In this document: piece by piece, positions 1 through 9,971 of the stretch
Position numbering within the stretch: the first letter of the stretch is position 1
How the letters are laid out: the number at the start of each line of letters is the position of its first letter
NCBI RefSeq assembly: GCF_029360705.1
Contig: NZ_JARKMX010000008.1
Location: 2,224,202 to 2,288,201 of the forward strand
Direction of reading: 5' to 3'
Source: Paraflavitalea pollutisoli
Lineage (GTDB): Bacteria > Bacteroidota > Bacteroidia > Chitinophagales > Chitinophagaceae
DNA: 64,000 nucleotides
Made by a program: the position numbers and the translations under genes
The notes under the pieces: model-generated
Database searches by the model: none
The model's input: only the letters and a program-made list of their open reading frames with translations
Told to the model about the DNA's origin: nothing

Positions 1-891
1 CCTGATCTGTTGCGCTTTGAATACCTCGTGCAAGCAGGCCACCTCCTCCCTGCTCACCCCGTGTATTCACTACTTGCCGGCCGTCACGCTTCCAAGCTAC
101 GCGGTCGCGGACTCGATTTTGAAGAAGTACGATTGTATATACCCGGAGACGATATTCGCAACATCGACTGGCATGTAACTGCCCGAACGGGCAAAACCCA
201 CTCCAAGGTCTTCAACGAAGAAAAAGAACGGCCCACCTTTATCGTGCTTGATCAGACTACCAGCCTGTTCTTCGGATCCCAACGATATGTAAAATCCGTT
301 ATTGGTGCCCATGCAGCCGCGTTGGGCGCCTATTACACCATCAAAAGAGGCGATCGCGTGGGCGGCATCATTTTCAACGAATCAGGAGCAGACTATATTC
401 CACCACGGCGTAGTAAAGCAGCCGTGGAGCATTTCCTGCAGTGCGTGGTCAACCGCAACCAACAACTTCCGCAACGGCAGTCAGTACAAAACAATACCCC
501 CCACCTCAACAAGGCATTACACCAGGTGCAGGCGTCCGTCACCCACGACTACGTCATCACGGTGATCAGTGATTTCAGCCGGATCGATGACGAAACGCAG
601 GAACGGCTGCGCAGCCTCAGCTACCACAATGACGTTATCCTGATCCATCTATATGATCCGTTTGAGGAAGCACTGCCCGATGGAAAACTGGTGCTTTCCA
701 ATGGCCCACATCAGCTGCTTTGGCGCAACAACCGGCGACAGGCAGAGGACACCTACAGCAACCAATTTAAACAATGGCAACAGGAAATCACCAGCGCCTT
801 CCGTCATACCCGTATTCCCATCGTATTCTTTACCACTGCCCAACCAGTAGAAGAACAGGTACGCCGCTCAATGGGCATCCTGCTCGATTGA
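1..891 (+). CDS. DUF58 domain protein, 5' end cut by window edge
   Basis: The reading frame is open to the first base, so the true start lies upstream of the window; a TTG at 10 is in frame but the codons before it look like coding sequence. The DUF58 signature is clear: a GRHASKLRGRG-type stretch, then YIPGDDIRNIDWHVTARTG, then a Lys-Phe-Glu-Glu-like segment (KVFNEEKER) and a von Willebrand-like fold in the C-terminal half. DUF58 proteins sit in MoxR/Bat operons and are thought to work with a MoxR AAA ATPase on envelope or chaperone-like functions. The downstream DUF4381, BatA, BatB and BatD genes fit this exactly, so a moxR gene just left of the window is likely (inference). Missing only its N-terminus. 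Confidence 0.9.
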   Translation, partial: PDLLRFEYLVQAGHLLPAHPVYSLLAGRHASKLRGRGLDFEEVRLYIPGDDIRNIDWHVTARTGKTHSKVFNEEKERPTFIVLDQTTSLFFGSQRYVKSVIGAHAAALGAYYTIKRGDRVGGIIFNESGADYIPPRRSKAAVEHFLQCVVNRNQQLPQRQSVQNNTPHLNKALHQVQASVTHDYVITVISDFSRIDDETQERLRSLSYHNDVILIHLYDPFEEALPDGKLVLSNGPHQLLWRNNRRQAEDTYSNQFKQWQQEITSAFRHTRIPIVFFTTAQPVEEQVRRSMGILLD

Positions 892-909
892 TCATTAAAT
901 ACAAAGACT

Positions 910-1386
910 ATGGATGATTATGGAAGCCTGATAGAACCCGCCCCTGTCACCTTCAGCTTTGGAGCACCGGGCTGGTATGTTCTGGCCATTGCGGTCATCC
1001 TGTTGCTGGCGATCATTACAGGTCTATTCATCCGGCGCTACCAGCGTAATCAATACCGCCGACATGCGCTGGCCTGGCTGCGTTTGCGGGAACAGGAGCT
1101 ACAGCAGTCCGACACTACCTTATTGGTATATGAAACCAATATGTTGCTGAAACGGGTGGCCATGCGTCAATATGGTCGCAGCCCCATAGCGGCTATTCGC
1201 GGTGACGCCTGGATAAACCTGCTCAACCAAACAATGAACCGAAGCCTATTCACTGTTCAGGAACAGGACCTGCTCCAACAGGTATTGTATCAACCACAAC
1301 GTAAAATCAACACTGCAGACGCGGCCAACTTCGTGGCCCATTCAAAAAACTGGCTTCAACACCACCGTCACCACTATGCATTTTGA
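910..1386 (+). CDS. DUF4381-like membrane protein of the Bat operon
   Basis: A 158-residue protein with one strong membrane segment near residues 22-42 (WYVLAIAVILLLAIITGLFI) followed by a basic stretch and a cytoplasmic helical domain. Size, single N-terminal membrane helix and position between DUF58 and BatA match the DUF4381 family of aerotolerance operons; the exact biochemical role is not known. It starts 18 bp after the DUF58 stop and overlaps the next gene by 11 bp, which indicates translational coupling. Assignment rests on context and topology more than on a motif. Confidence 0.75.
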   Translation: MDDYGSLIEPAPVTFSFGAPGWYVLAIAVILLLAIITGLFIRRYQRNQYRRHALAWLRLREQELQQSDTTLLVYETNMLLKRVAMRQYGRSPIAAIRGDAWINLLNQTMNRSLFTVQEQDLLQQVLYQPQRKINTADAANFVAHSKNWLQHHRHHYAF

Positions 1387-2356
1387 GATAGCCTATAAAT
1401 GGATATTCCTCCTGTTACCCCTGCCCTTGCTGGTATACTGGCTGCTGCCAGCCTGGCGAAAAAAAAGAGCGGCACTCCTGGTGCCCTTCTTTGACCGGGC
1501 AGCGAAAGCATCGGGCCAACGCCCTGCCCAAAGCGCCTGGATCACCGGAAGAAGCTGGATTAACTGGACTACCCTCTTCCTTTGCTGGATATTACTATTG
1601 GGAGCCGCTGCTTCACCCCGGTATGTTGGGCAACCCGGTAAGCGCGTAAAAACCGTTCGCAGCTTTCTCATCGCTGCCGACATCTCCTTCAGCATGGCGC
1701 AAACAGATTGGGTATTGCATGGTAAAAGAACCTCCCGCTGGGATGCCGTGAAAACCATCATGAAAGATTTTGTACAACACCGCCAAAGTGACCAGATTGG
1801 TTTGGTAATGTTTGGCACCCACGCCTACCTGCAGGCACCCCTCACCACCGATCTCGGCGCCATTAACTGGCTGCTCGATCAAACAGAAGTGGGCATGGCC
1901 GGTCAAATGACCAGCATTGGCGAAGCCATCGGCTTCAGCATAAAGATATTCCGGGAAGATACCATCAAACAAAAGATCATGTTGCTCCTCACCGATGGAT
2001 TGGACGCCGGTCAGCAATTGCAACCATTAGATGCAGCCCAGCAGGCGCGCAAAGATTCGATCATCATTTACACCCTGGGTATTGGCAAAGCCAAAGGAAG
2101 CGGCGGCTACGACCTCGACGAAAAAACATTGCAACAGATCGCCCACATCACAGGTGGTCAGTATTTCAATGCGATGAATGAAGGTCAGCTGAAAGAAGTT
2201 TACAAAGCCCTTGACCGTTTGCAACCCATCCAGTTTGAGGAAGAAACCTACAAACCTGTAAAACTATTGTATATGTACCCGTTAGCCTGGGCACTGGCGC
2301 TCGGATTGGTCTTTCACCTGCTCAATGGATTGGTGCAGGTTATCCGGTGGAACTGA
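1376..2356 (+). CDS. batA: BatA-type von Willebrand factor A membrane protein
   Basis: A 326-residue protein with membrane helices near residues 8-26, 62-80 and at the C-terminus, flanking a VWA domain. The metal-ion-dependent adhesion site is intact: D102-I-S104-F-S106, with later MIDAS-supporting residues (TSIGEA around 188 and LLTDGLD around 208). BatA proteins are anchored in the inner membrane with the VWA domain in the periplasm and are implicated in oxygen or stress tolerance. The ATG lies inside the end of the DUF4381-like gene, and the stop is 7 bp before the next ATG, so it is part of one transcript. Confidence 0.88.
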   Translation: MHFEIAYKWIFLLLPLPLLVYWLLPAWRKKRAALLVPFFDRAAKASGQRPAQSAWITGRSWINWTTLFLCWILLLGAAASPRYVGQPGKRVKTVRSFLIAADISFSMAQTDWVLHGKRTSRWDAVKTIMKDFVQHRQSDQIGLVMFGTHAYLQAPLTTDLGAINWLLDQTEVGMAGQMTSIGEAIGFSIKIFREDTIKQKIMLLLTDGLDAGQQLQPLDAAQQARKDSIIIYTLGIGKAKGSGGYDLDEKTLQQIAHITGGQYFNAMNEGQLKEVYKALDRLQPIQFEEETYKPVKLLYMYPLAWALALGLVFHLLNGLVQVIRWN

Positions 2357-2363
2357 GTTGACT

Positions 2364-4121
2364 ATGTGGAGCGAACTGAAACATATGATCACACACATCG
2401 ATTGGGAGCAATTTCATTTCCTGCGGCCCCATGCATTCTATTTATTCATACCGGTGGCAATTGTGACAGTCTTACTGCTGGCCGGCAACCGGGAGCACAA
2501 ACGCTGGAAACAATTGATCCAACCTGTATTGCGTCCATTTATGTTCACCCGCAACAATCCCTGGGCCATTGTGCTGCCGCTGCTGCTCTTCCTCATCGCA
2601 TCCGCCACCGGCATCTGCTCTCTTGCCGGCCCCGCCTGGGAAAAGAAAAAGATACCCGGTCAAAAGATCGAAGCTGTCGTATTGATTGCCCTCGATTGTT
2701 CGCGCTCCATGCTGGCCTCCGACATTCAACCCAATCGCCTCGAACGGGCCAAATTCAAGATCAGTGACTTTCTCGATGCCAATCCGCGTGCCCGCGCTGG
2801 CCTGATCGCCTTTGCCGGCACTGCGCATCCCGTGTTGCCTTTCACGCCTGATTACAAATTAATAAAGCACCACGCAGTCAGTCTTACCAACCGGATTATG
2901 CCGGTAGCTGGCAGCAACCTTCCCCTATTGCTGCAAGTGGCAGACACCATGCTAAAAAGTATACAGGCACCCAGCACGATCCTCCTGATGACCGATGAAC
3001 TGACCAATGACGACGCTGCCCGGCTCAGCCAATTTTCGAGGAATTCAATCCATCATATAGAAGTATTACTACTAAGTACGCCCAACGGTGCTACAGTGCC
3101 CGGCCACCCCCACGTACGATCTGCCCAGAACGCTATTGTCCTCGCCAACCTGCGGCAGGATACATCGATTACCATTACACCGCTCACCCTCGACACCACC
3201 GATGTGGGCAGCATCGCTGCACGCATCAGCAAGAAACTGGTCTTTCAAAAAGATACCACCAAAGACGATAAGGATTGGGATGATCAGGGTTGGTTGTTGC
3301 TCTTCCCCGTATTGGCCATCACCCTGTTCTCGTTCCGCAAAGGATGGGTCATTCAATGGTGCTGGTTACCCATTACAGGTTGTTTATTGACCTCATGCGG
3401 TCTGAAAAGCAAACACCCCGACTGGTGGTACAGCCGCGACTACCAGGGACAGTTACTGGCCAACCAGCAGCAATACACGGAGGCGGCAGATCGTTTTGAG
3501 CAGGATAACCGCAAAGCTGTTGCCTTCTACAAAGCGGGCAACTTCAATGCCGCTGCCGATCTCTGGTCGCTTGACAGCAGTGGCGCCGCCAGCTACAACC
3601 GAGGATTGGCCCTGGTACACCTGGGCCGGTACAACGAAGCCAGGCTGGCCTTCGGCATTGCCTCCGACAGGGACCCATCCCTGCAAGACAAGGTTCACCA
3701 CTCCCTCGCCCGCACACAAAAAGCGCAACAACGCGCAGACAGCGTACTGCAGCTCTCCACTACCTCCACCAGCAAAAATGCCAAAGACTTAAAAGAAGAC
3801 AAGGAGAAAGAGAAGCAAGATTCGCTTAAAACCCATAAGCCGGAAGGCAAAGACGAGCAGCTCAGTTCGGATACCCGTGTTAAGAAGTTACCCAGGTTCG
3901 GTAACCGCGCTACCGATGAGGTTGCATCCGACATACACCGTGGCAAGGAGGCCAAATGGCCACCCAAAGATGTTAACCAACAGGAGCAAAAACCACCAGA
4001 CGCCACCAAGATCATCATGCAGCAGGTAGCAGCTGATCCTGCAGAGTTCCTGCACCGCCGGTTTGAACTACAACAAAAACGCTACTACAAACACATACCA
4101 AAAAGCAAACAAACCTGGTGA
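2364..4121 (+). CDS. batB: BatB-type VWA protein with C-terminal TPR region (BatB-BatC fusion)
   Basis: The ATG at 2364 (MWSELKHMITHI) is preferred to one at 2325, because it follows the batA stop by 7 bp instead of overlapping it. Of 585 residues, the first 330 form a membrane-anchored VWA domain with MIDAS residues D111-C-S113-R-S115 and helices near 22-40, 68-86 and 318-340. After a Cys-containing membrane stretch comes an extracytoplasmic TPR-like part (residues about 350-460, with repeated NRGLALVHLGRYNEARLAF-type helices) and a Lys/Glu-rich tail. Classical Bat operons encode BatB and the TPR protein BatC separately; here both functions sit on one chain. Its stop codon overlaps the GTG start of batD. 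Confidence 0.87.
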   Translation: MWSELKHMITHIDWEQFHFLRPHAFYLFIPVAIVTVLLLAGNREHKRWKQLIQPVLRPFMFTRNNPWAIVLPLLLFLIASATGICSLAGPAWEKKKIPGQKIEAVVLIALDCSRSMLASDIQPNRLERAKFKISDFLDANPRARAGLIAFAGTAHPVLPFTPDYKLIKHHAVSLTNRIMPVAGSNLPLLLQVADTMLKSIQAPSTILLMTDELTNDDAARLSQFSRNSIHHIEVLLLSTPNGATVPGHPHVRSAQNAIVLANLRQDTSITITPLTLDTTDVGSIAARISKKLVFQKDTTKDDKDWDDQGWLLLFPVLAITLFSFRKGWVIQWCWLPITGCLLTSCGLKSKHPDWWYSRDYQGQLLANQQQYTEAADRFEQDNRKAVAFYKAGNFNAAADLWSLDSSGAASYNRGLALVHLGRYNEARLAFGIASDRDPSLQDKVHHSLARTQKAQQRADSVLQLSTTSTSKNAKDLKEDKEKEKQDSLKTHKPEGKDEQLSSDTRVKKLPRFGNRATDEVASDIHRGKEAKWPPKDVNQQEQKPPDATKIIMQQVAADPAEFLHRRFELQQKRYYKHIPKSKQTW

Positions 4122-5491
4122 GATACGCAGCCACGATAATCTTCCTCGTATTACTGACGAATATTGCTTCGAGTCAGACAAGCTGTTTTGCGCAAATCAG
4201 CCTAGATCGCAATACGGTCTATGTACAACAGCCCTTCAAGGTTACCATCAAAGTACTAACGGCGACATGGTTCACCCATCCCCTTGAGTTCGACAACCTG
4301 CAAATACCCAATGCATTTACCCTGCCTTTCGATCAAACCATTCCGGGCATGTATGACATCAAGGGGGATCAATATGCCGGCCTCGAGTTCTATTTCATTG
4401 TATTTCCCTATCAGGCCGGACAATTCACCATCCCGCCCATTCATATCGTTGCCACCACACCGACTAAAGGCAGTTCGACGGCGACCAAAGTAGAAATTCA
4501 TACGTCTGCCCATACTTTTACCGTAAAGCCCGTGCCGGATCAATGGCAGGGCAGCAATTGGCTAGTGGCTAAAAACGTTTACGTACAAGAACATTGGAAC
4601 CGGTCGCTTCACCAGCTAAAGGTGGGTGACGTCATCGAAAGAACCATTGTTATCGATGCCAAAGGCACTTTACCACAATTCATTCCTGTGCCCGAATATG
4701 ACGAACCCGCCTTCGCCGCTACCTACCCGCAGGATCCTGAACTGGAAGACAAGCGGGATGATTATGATGCCAACGGCCGCCTTACGCAAAGCATCACCTA
4801 CCTGCTGGAGAAAGCGGGTGATTTTGAACTACCTCCCGTAATGATCAATTGGTGGAATCCTTTAACCAGCCGCCGCTATCAACAATCTGCCCCGGCTGTA
4901 CAAATACATGTAGTGCCCAATCCAGACCTCGGCATGATGACGACTATTAAAGACAGCCTGGCAACCTCACTAAAGATCCATACTACAACTGTAAAAACGC
5001 CGTATAAAATATTCGGTATTCCCTGGTATTATTTTGCCTTGTATACCCTGGTTGCCATTGTAGTGACTTACCTGGCCACCCGATTATTGATACGCGCCAT
5101 CAGAAAGATCCGTAATTGGCGTGCTGCCTATCATCAAAGGGAAACCTACTGGTACCGCCGTCTGCTTCATTTATCCACGACACCGCTGCAATTGATCCAT
5201 CATTTCTATTCCTGGTGGGATCACCTGCCAACACGCAGCAACCTGCCCGATACGGGCAAACAGTATTGGCGACAGCAAAAACAGCACACCCTACTAAACG
5301 ACTGGGGGACGATCAACTCGATGGCGTTTAACCACAACGATGTCCGGGATACCGCCGCTACCACAGGTCGTCCAAAGCTTAAAGCATTTAAACGCAACCT
5401 TGCCCATTATCGTAAACAATTAAACCATCCATCCGTGGCAAATGTTGGTCCACCAATCGACGACCACCAACAACCTTGGAACTCCACGTAA
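4118..5491 (+). CDS. batD: BatD-like oxygen tolerance protein
   Basis: Starts with GTG inside the GTGA overlap with batB, a coupled start that leaves a clean signal peptide (hydrophobic residues 4-18, Ser-Gln at about 20). The 457-residue product has periplasmic immunoglobulin-like beta domains (residues 25-280, starting with ISLDRNTVYVQQPFKVTIKV), one membrane helix near 300-325 (WYYFALYTLVAIVVTYLATR) and a basic cytoplasmic tail. This layout is that of BatD, the last core member of aerotolerance operons. Role beyond assembly with BatA/BatB is not established. Confidence 0.83.
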   Translation: MRYAATIIFLVLLTNIASSQTSCFAQISLDRNTVYVQQPFKVTIKVLTATWFTHPLEFDNLQIPNAFTLPFDQTIPGMYDIKGDQYAGLEFYFIVFPYQAGQFTIPPIHIVATTPTKGSSTATKVEIHTSAHTFTVKPVPDQWQGSNWLVAKNVYVQEHWNRSLHQLKVGDVIERTIVIDAKGTLPQFIPVPEYDEPAFAATYPQDPELEDKRDDYDANGRLTQSITYLLEKAGDFELPPVMINWWNPLTSRRYQQSAPAVQIHVVPNPDLGMMTTIKDSLATSLKIHTTTVKTPYKIFGIPWYYFALYTLVAIVVTYLATRLLIRAIRKIRNWRAAYHQRETYWYRRLLHLSTTPLQLIHHFYSWWDHLPTRSNLPDTGKQYWRQQKQHTLLNDWGTINSMAFNHNDVRDTAATTGRPKLKAFKRNLAHYRKQLNHPSVANVGPPIDDHQQPWNST

Positions 5492-5542
5492 GTAACTGTC
5501 CGTTCCTATTAGCACCCATCACCATCACCAAAATCTACAATC

Positions 5543-6307
5543 ATGAAACTCATTTTCACATCAGTAGTCATTGCCTTGACTTGTTCCTGTTCTTCATCCA
5601 AACGCATAAAAGCCATGGAAGAAGAAAGCAGGGGACTTACAGAGCATGTTCATAAACTTGAAGACGAACGCGGTAAACTGCAAGCCTCCAACACACAGAT
5701 GCAACAGCAGTTGCAGCAGTTCAACAATGAAAGACAGGTAGCGATTGATGCATTTGCCAAATACAGGGCAGAATGCGAAGCCACCCAATCACGCCTGCAA
5801 GTCACACAAGCCGTGCTCCGCGAACAGGTAAGAAGCCTGCAGGAACTGGAAACGAAGATCGAAACTGCACTGGCGGACTTTGAAAACAAAGGGGTGGATG
5901 TTTACTACAAGAACGGATATGTTTATGTCAGCATGGAAGACAACCTGCTGTACAAAAGTGGCAGTTCAGCCCTGGGCACCGAGGGTAAAAAAGCACTCAG
6001 CTCTCTGGCCGGCGTGTTGGACGATTACCCCAATCTAAAAATCGTGATTGTAGGCAACACCGATGACGCACCTTTCAAAAAAGGGAGTATGGACAACTGG
6101 AGCCTCAGCACCGAGCGGGCGAACGGCGTGGTCCGCGCCTTCAGGGACGACTACAAGATAGACCCTGCCCGCCTCACCGCTGCCGGCCGAAGTAAATACA
6201 ATCCTGTCGCCGATAATAGCACCGCCGCAGGTAAGGCGAAAAACAGGCGCACCGACATCATCCTCAATCCCGACCTCGACAAACTGTGGGATAATATCGG
6301 CAACTAA
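5543..6307 (+). CDS. OmpA-family lipoprotein with coiled coil
   Basis: A 254-residue protein with a short signal peptide ending in a lipobox (LTCSCS, lipidated Cys likely 14 or 16), a long coiled coil rich in Gln and Glu (about 23-115) and a C-terminal OmpA-like peptidoglycan-binding domain (about 120-250). The OmpA motif is recognisable as NTDDAP...NWSLSTERANGVV and the terminal NRRTDI. It should sit in the outer membrane and hold peptidoglycan. It follows batD by 51 bp on the same strand and may be co-transcribed. Confidence 0.85.
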   Translation: MKLIFTSVVIALTCSCSSSKRIKAMEEESRGLTEHVHKLEDERGKLQASNTQMQQQLQQFNNERQVAIDAFAKYRAECEATQSRLQVTQAVLREQVRSLQELETKIETALADFENKGVDVYYKNGYVYVSMEDNLLYKSGSSALGTEGKKALSSLAGVLDDYPNLKIVIVGNTDDAPFKKGSMDNWSLSTERANGVVRAFRDDYKIDPARLTAAGRSKYNPVADNSTAAGKAKNRRTDIILNPDLDKLWDNIGN

Positions 6308-6340
6308 CCATTACCGGTTACTCACCATCAACGAAATAAC

Positions 6341-8530
6341 ATGAAAACGCATCATGCAAAACGCTACTATTGTTTAGCTGTACTGGTAACCATTTTACGG
6401 GCCACCGCTATGGCCCAGTCTGCCAATCACGTGCAGGATATCGGCTGGCCAAGGCTGGCATCAAAAAACGGCGCAACGCTCACCTACTACCAGCCACAGA
6501 TCGATGCCTGGAAAGATTACAAAGAATTATCCGGTCGTTTTGCATTTTCATTGGTACCTAAGGGGGGCAACCCACTGATGGGGGTGGCCTCCCTGCAGGC
6601 CACTACCCTTGTTGATAAAGAAACACGCACCGCCTTTTTCAGAACGGTCAACTATACGGATGTTCGCTTTCCTTCACTACAGGGCGATTCTGTACAAATG
6701 ATGTCAGACCTGTTCAAACAGCTTGCACCTTCTGGTGGTGATCCTGTGGCGGTCGACCGCATCCTCGCCGACCTGCAACAACAGCAGCAACAAACACCGG
6801 GAGTACCCTTAAACAATGATCCACCCACCATATATTATAGTGCCGGACCGGCAGTATTATTGATCGTGGAAGGAGATCCTGTACCCGCGCCGGTTGAAAA
6901 AACCAACCTGACATTTATCGTCAATACCAACTGGGACCTGTTTCAGGAAAAGAAAAAAGACTACTACCTGCTCATCAACCGCAATTGGTATACCGCCACC
7001 AACCTGGAAGGGCCGTGGAAATACACACGAACAATACCGAAGGACATGAGTAAGCTACCAGCTGGTCAAAACTTCGATGAGGTCAAAAAATACATCCCCC
7101 CGCCAGCCCCGTCCGGCAACAACCCCCAGATCTTCTTTAGCAACAAACCCGCCGAACTAATACAATTAAAAGGAGCTCCGGTATATAGTACCATTCCAGG
7201 CACTCAATTACTGTACGTAGCCAATACCGACAATGATCTGTTTGTGGACAACGCCACTAAAGCGTATTACGTGTTGTTCTCTGGCCGGTGGTTCAAATCT
7301 GCCAGCTTCAATGGTCCCTGGACATTTGCCAGCGACGCCCTGGCAGACGATTTTAAAAAGATACCGGCAACTTCCACCAAGGCCCATGTGCTCGCCTCTG
7401 TACCCGGCACCATAGAAGCCTCCGATGCCGTGATGCTGGCACAGATCCCTACCACGGCGATCGTGAACAAAGCGGAGGTGGAAGCGAAAGCGAAAGTGAG
7501 TTACGATGGTGCCCCCCAGTTTAAGCCCATCGAAAAAACCGACCTGCAATATGCCACCAACACCCAGGACAAAGTGATTAAAGTGGGCGATCTGTACTAT
7601 CTCTGTTTCCAGGCCGTTTGGTTTATGTCCACCACGCCCAATGGTCCCTGGAAGGTCGCCGACTCCGTACCCAATGAGATCTACACCATACCACCCGGTT
7701 CGCCCGTGTATAATGTGACCTATGTAACGCAAACCAACAGCACAGAAACTACCGTGGAAAGTAGCTATACCAGTGGCTATCTCGGCATGTTTATCCTTGG
7801 TGCGACCATTGGCGCGTGTATAGCTTTTGGTACCGGGTGGTATTATCCTCCTTATCTCTGGTGGGGGCCCGGGATGCTATACCCTATTTACCGTCCCTGG
7901 CCCATGACCTATGGTATCGGTGCCGTATACAATCCCTGGACTGGAGGATTTGCGGCAGGTAGGGCCATATACGGTCCTTATGGCGCTGCCCGCACTGCAG
8001 CCTGGTACAATCCAGCTACAGGGCGCTACGGCCGGTCAGCCAGCGTGCAGGGTTGGTATGGTGGCCGTACCGCCGCCAGTACCTACAATCCATGGACAGG
8101 TGGCTATGGCGCTACCCGGCAGGGCCACAATGCCTACGCACAGTGGGGCACTTCGGTAGCCTCACGGGGCAATCAATGGGTTCAAACAGGGCATATCTCC
8201 ACCGCCAACGGAACAGCGTTCGGATACCGCACAGCCAGCGGCCAGCACGGGACCATCAACACAGGACCACGAGGTAACACCGTGGTGCACACCAACAATG
8301 GGGTCTATGCCGGCCACGATGGCAATGTATACCGGAAAAATGGCACGGGCAACTGGAGTCAGTACAACCATGGCAGCTGGCAACAACCCACCGGCACCAG
8401 CGATCACACCATGCGTGGACTGGATCATGCTGCACAAGCGCGGCAACGGGGCCAGGTACAAACTCAGCGTTTTCAGCAACACAGTCGCCCCTCCTTCGGT
8501 GGAGGTCGCGGCGGCTTTCGTCGCAGGTAG
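6341..8530 (+). CDS. Large secreted protein with three GPW repeats and a Tyr/Gly-rich tail
   Basis: A 729-residue protein with a signal peptide (cleavage near AMAQ at about 26). After an N-terminal domain, three repeats of roughly 85-95 residues lie at about 160-245, 260-355 and 385-465; each carries a Trp and a closing GPW (NWYTATNLEGPW, RWFKSASFNGPW, VWFMSTTPNGPW). A hydrophobic segment at about 483-502 leads into a low-complexity tail rich in Gly, Tyr, Trp and Asn with YNPWTGG units, ending in Arg/Gly. Similar proteins are sometimes labelled carbohydrate-binding family V/XII in databases, but I see no proof of sugar binding. It lies 33 bp after the OmpA gene. Function unknown; probably envelope or surface located. 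Confidence 0.7.
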   Translation: MKTHHAKRYYCLAVLVTILRATAMAQSANHVQDIGWPRLASKNGATLTYYQPQIDAWKDYKELSGRFAFSLVPKGGNPLMGVASLQATTLVDKETRTAFFRTVNYTDVRFPSLQGDSVQMMSDLFKQLAPSGGDPVAVDRILADLQQQQQQTPGVPLNNDPPTIYYSAGPAVLLIVEGDPVPAPVEKTNLTFIVNTNWDLFQEKKKDYYLLINRNWYTATNLEGPWKYTRTIPKDMSKLPAGQNFDEVKKYIPPPAPSGNNPQIFFSNKPAELIQLKGAPVYSTIPGTQLLYVANTDNDLFVDNATKAYYVLFSGRWFKSASFNGPWTFASDALADDFKKIPATSTKAHVLASVPGTIEASDAVMLAQIPTTAIVNKAEVEAKAKVSYDGAPQFKPIEKTDLQYATNTQDKVIKVGDLYYLCFQAVWFMSTTPNGPWKVADSVPNEIYTIPPGSPVYNVTYVTQTNSTETTVESSYTSGYLGMFILGATIGACIAFGTGWYYPPYLWWGPGMLYPIYRPWPMTYGIGAVYNPWTGGFAAGRAIYGPYGAARTAAWYNPATGRYGRSASVQGWYGGRTAASTYNPWTGGYGATRQGHNAYAQWGTSVASRGNQWVQTGHISTANGTAFGYRTASGQHGTINTGPRGNTVVHTNNGVYAGHDGNVYRKNGTGNWSQYNHGSWQQPTGTSDHTMRGLDHAAQARQRGQVQTQRFQQHSRPSFGGGRGGFRRR

Positions 8531-8555
8531 GCATTCAATAATATAACCATTTAGT

Positions 8556-9947
8556 ATGAAACAAATATGCTTTACTATTGCCCTCATCGGCTTGTTACTG
8601 AGTTGCCAGCAACGTAACACAAGCAACGCCGCGATCGAGATTGCACCCGACTCGGCCAGGGCCATCGCCAGGGAGGCGTGGACCTATGGATACCCGATGT
8701 TTTACAACTACAGGTCGATCTATCTCTACGCACTCGACAAATCATATTCAGACTATGCAGGTGGCTTCAATCGTTTCAAACATTACGCTAAAAGTTTTAC
8801 CGATACCGATACCGCGGTGGTCACGCCCAACAACGATACGCCGTACTCCTGGGCTGTGGTCAGGACCGATGAAGAACCAGTTGTTCTGGAGGTACCCGCC
8901 ATCGCCGACAACCGGTATTATGTAATGCAGTTAGTCGACCTGTACACCTTCAACTTTGCCTATGTGGGCACCAGGGCCACCGGCAACGGACCCGGTAAAT
9001 ACCTCATTGCAGGGCCGCAATGGAAGGGCGAAACGCCCGCAGGCATCACACGTGTCATGCAGTCCGAAACCAACCTCGTCACGATACTGGGTCGAACCCA
9101 ACTATCTGACGCATCCGATCTTGAAAAGGTCAAAGCTATTCAGCAGCAATACAAACTGATACCACTACACGAGTATACCGGTCAGGCAGCTCCCGCAAAG
9201 AAGGATTACCCCATGCCATTACCCGCCTGGCAGGAAGCGGACTACAATGCTCCGGGATTCATCGGCGTTCTCAACGCATTGCTGCAATACTGCTCAACCG
9301 ATCCCAGTGAAGAAAAGTTGAAAGCGCAGTTTGCCCGATTGGGCATCGAAGCAGGAAAACCATTCGATAGCACCAACTATTCAAAGGAAACACTCGCTGC
9401 GATCCGGGAGGGAATAACACTGGGCAAAAAGGACATGGAAACAGCCATTGCACAAACAACCAGTTCGCTCGGGCTGTTTGGTAGCAGGGCCGAACTCGGC
9501 AACAATTACCTCAAGCGCGCCATCGCAGCCGCCATGGGCCTATACGGCAACAATAAAGAAGAAGCCGTATATGTTGGCAGCTTAAAGGACCGGGAGGGAC
9601 AACAGTTGGTCGGTGAGCGCCGCTACACCTTGCGTTTTCAAGGCAACCAGCTACCGCCTGTTAAGTTCTTTTGGAGCATAACTGCCTACGTGTTGCCACA
9701 ACGATACCTGGTCAAAAACCCGATCGGACGTTATTCAATCGGAGATCGCACGCCTTCCCTGAAGCGAGACCCGGATGGTTCCCTCGTCATTTACCTGCAA
9801 TCAACGTCGCCTGGCCCGGGTAAGGAGGGAAACTGGCTACCAACACCACAGCAAGGACCTTTCAACTATGTACTGAGGTTATACGGACCGGGGCAAGAGG
9901 TCATGAACGGCAATTGGCAACAACCGTTGCCCCAAAAAGTGGATTGA
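8556..9947 (+). CDS. DUF1254/DUF1214 domain lipoprotein
   Basis: A 463-residue protein beginning with a lipoprotein signal (LIGLLLSCQQ, Cys 17). The N-terminal half has the DUF1254 hallmarks AWTYGYPMFYNYRS and VVTPNNDTPYSWAVV, followed by LEVPAIADNRYYVMQLVDLYTFNFAYVG; the C-terminal part (about 350-455) is DUF1214-like with a KNPIGRYSIGDRT stretch and YLQSTSPGPGKEGNWLPTP. Proteins of this pair of domains are widespread and mostly uncharacterised. A second, shorter relative is encoded at 42295-43293. The gene follows its neighbour by 25 bp. Confidence 0.85.
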   Translation: MKQICFTIALIGLLLSCQQRNTSNAAIEIAPDSARAIAREAWTYGYPMFYNYRSIYLYALDKSYSDYAGGFNRFKHYAKSFTDTDTAVVTPNNDTPYSWAVVRTDEEPVVLEVPAIADNRYYVMQLVDLYTFNFAYVGTRATGNGPGKYLIAGPQWKGETPAGITRVMQSETNLVTILGRTQLSDASDLEKVKAIQQQYKLIPLHEYTGQAAPAKKDYPMPLPAWQEADYNAPGFIGVLNALLQYCSTDPSEEKLKAQFARLGIEAGKPFDSTNYSKETLAAIREGITLGKKDMETAIAQTTSSLGLFGSRAELGNNYLKRAIAAAMGLYGNNKEEAVYVGSLKDREGQQLVGERRYTLRFQGNQLPPVKFFWSITAYVLPQRYLVKNPIGRYSIGDRTPSLKRDPDGSLVIYLQSTSPGPGKEGNWLPTPQQGPFNYVLRLYGPGQEVMNGNWQQPLPQKVD

Positions 9948-9971
9948 TTCAATACTGGAAAATAATGCTAT

